DNA from: Oscillospiraceae bacterium | GTDB lineage: Bacteria; Bacillota; Clostridia; Oscillospirales; Oscillospiraceae | DNA length: 64,000 bases | Reading direction: 5' to 3' | Assembly (NCBI GenBank): GCA_015067995.1 | Contig: SVLJ01000006.1 | Coordinates: 48,969 to 112,968, forward strand | In this document: in pieces, positions 63,831-64,000 of the stretch | Numbering within the stretch: position 1 is the first letter of the stretch | How the letters are laid out: each line of letters starts with the position of its first letter | Program-made: the position numbers and the translations under genes | The notes under the pieces: generated by a model | Told to the model about the DNA's origin: nothing | The model's input: the letters and a program-made list of their open reading frames with translations, nothing else | Databases searched by the model: none

Positions 63831-64000
63831 GTGGGCGGGGACGGAGGAGGAGCCTGCGAACTGAGCGTCACCATGCATACGGCCCATGGTGTCGGTCATG
63901 CCATAGCTGGCGGGGCCGGCGGCCATGTTGTCGGGATGCAGGGTACGGCCGGTGCCGCCGCCGGAGGCAACAGAGAAGTACTTCTTGCCCTGCTCGATGC
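63738..64000 (-). CDS. GGGtGRT protein, C-terminal part (5' end outside window)
   Basis: The minus-strand frame enters from the right edge and ends at TAA 63738. It shows IEQGKKYFSVASGGGTGRTL, which contains the name-giving GGGTGRT stretch, then MTDTMGRMHGDAQFAGSSS and the end GAGNNPMVGMTVACAVAVAE. The family is found mainly in anaerobes and has no proven function; the glycine-rich loop suggests nucleotide or cofactor binding. The last 30 codons are duplicated at 54843, where the inserted element ends. Confidence 0.85.
   Translation of the reverse strand, partial: IEQGKKYFSVASGGGTGRTLHPDNMAAGPASYGMTDTMGRMHGDAQFAGSSSVPAHVEMMGFLGAGNNPMVGMTVACAVAVAESLK

Overview
The window looks like a chromosome segment from a spore-forming, strictly anaerobic, fermentative member of the Clostridia, probably Oscillospiraceae-like. 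This placement is inference. It rests on spoIIE, two complete pyruvate:ferredoxin oxidoreductases, pyruvate phosphate dikinase, phosphate acetyltransferase, a CoA-transferase, an S-layer-homology protein, a GGGtGRT protein, frequent TTG/GTG starts behind strong GGAGG ribosome sites, and a GC-rich host codon style. No tRNA, rRNA or CRISPR array was recognised.

Layout. 1-1086 is the 3' end of ppdK. 1049-8777 is a 7.7 kb segment bounded by 28-bp direct repeats of the ppdK 3' end. It carries a broken excisionase-like frame, a CoA-transferase, a PFOR, a divergent LysR regulator and a frameshifted RhuM-type gene. 9.0-15.9 kb holds a MacA/MacB-like efflux operon followed by an S-layer-homology protein. 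16-20 kb holds a small Fe-S membrane protein, GAPDH and a TAXI-type binding lipoprotein overlapping a GltS symporter. 20-27.6 kb holds GluQ-RS with an orphan DctP lipoprotein, an OppA-like lipoprotein, a DEAD-box helicase, a nucleoside hydrolase and pta. 27.9-41 kb holds a LysM/M23 cell-wall protein, a phosphoesterase, mnmG, an F420-ligase-like protein, a second PFOR, a ComM-like ATPase, a lipoprotein and a cation/proton antiporter. 41-51.7 kb holds thiI-cinA-NUDIX, a ZIP transporter, guanine deaminase, a nitroreductase, a DUF3784-like protein, spoIIE and small membrane proteins. 51.8-54.1 kb is the tdh-kbl threonine-degradation operon.

The most striking part is 54,843-63,737. This is an 8.9 kb integrated element bounded by two identical 93-bp repeats of the 3' end of the GGGtGRT gene. 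It carries a tyrosine integrase, a serine resolvase, a Cro/CI-type repressor facing another operon across three 17-bp operator-like dyads, an XRE and a WYL regulator, a TM2/SHOCT membrane-protein pair, unknown small proteins, and three related inverted repeats placed directly after stop codons. No relaxase, replication protein or conjugation gene was recognised.

Both inserted segments sit at the 3' end of a conserved metabolic gene, leave that gene's reading frame whole and supply a new terminator behind it.

Central metabolism links many of the ordinary genes. PPDK, two PFORs, Pta and the CoA-transferase connect pyruvate, acetyl-CoA and acetate. GAPDH feeds this from glycolysis and Tdh/Kbl from threonine. 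The uptake genes suggest amino-acid and peptide use.
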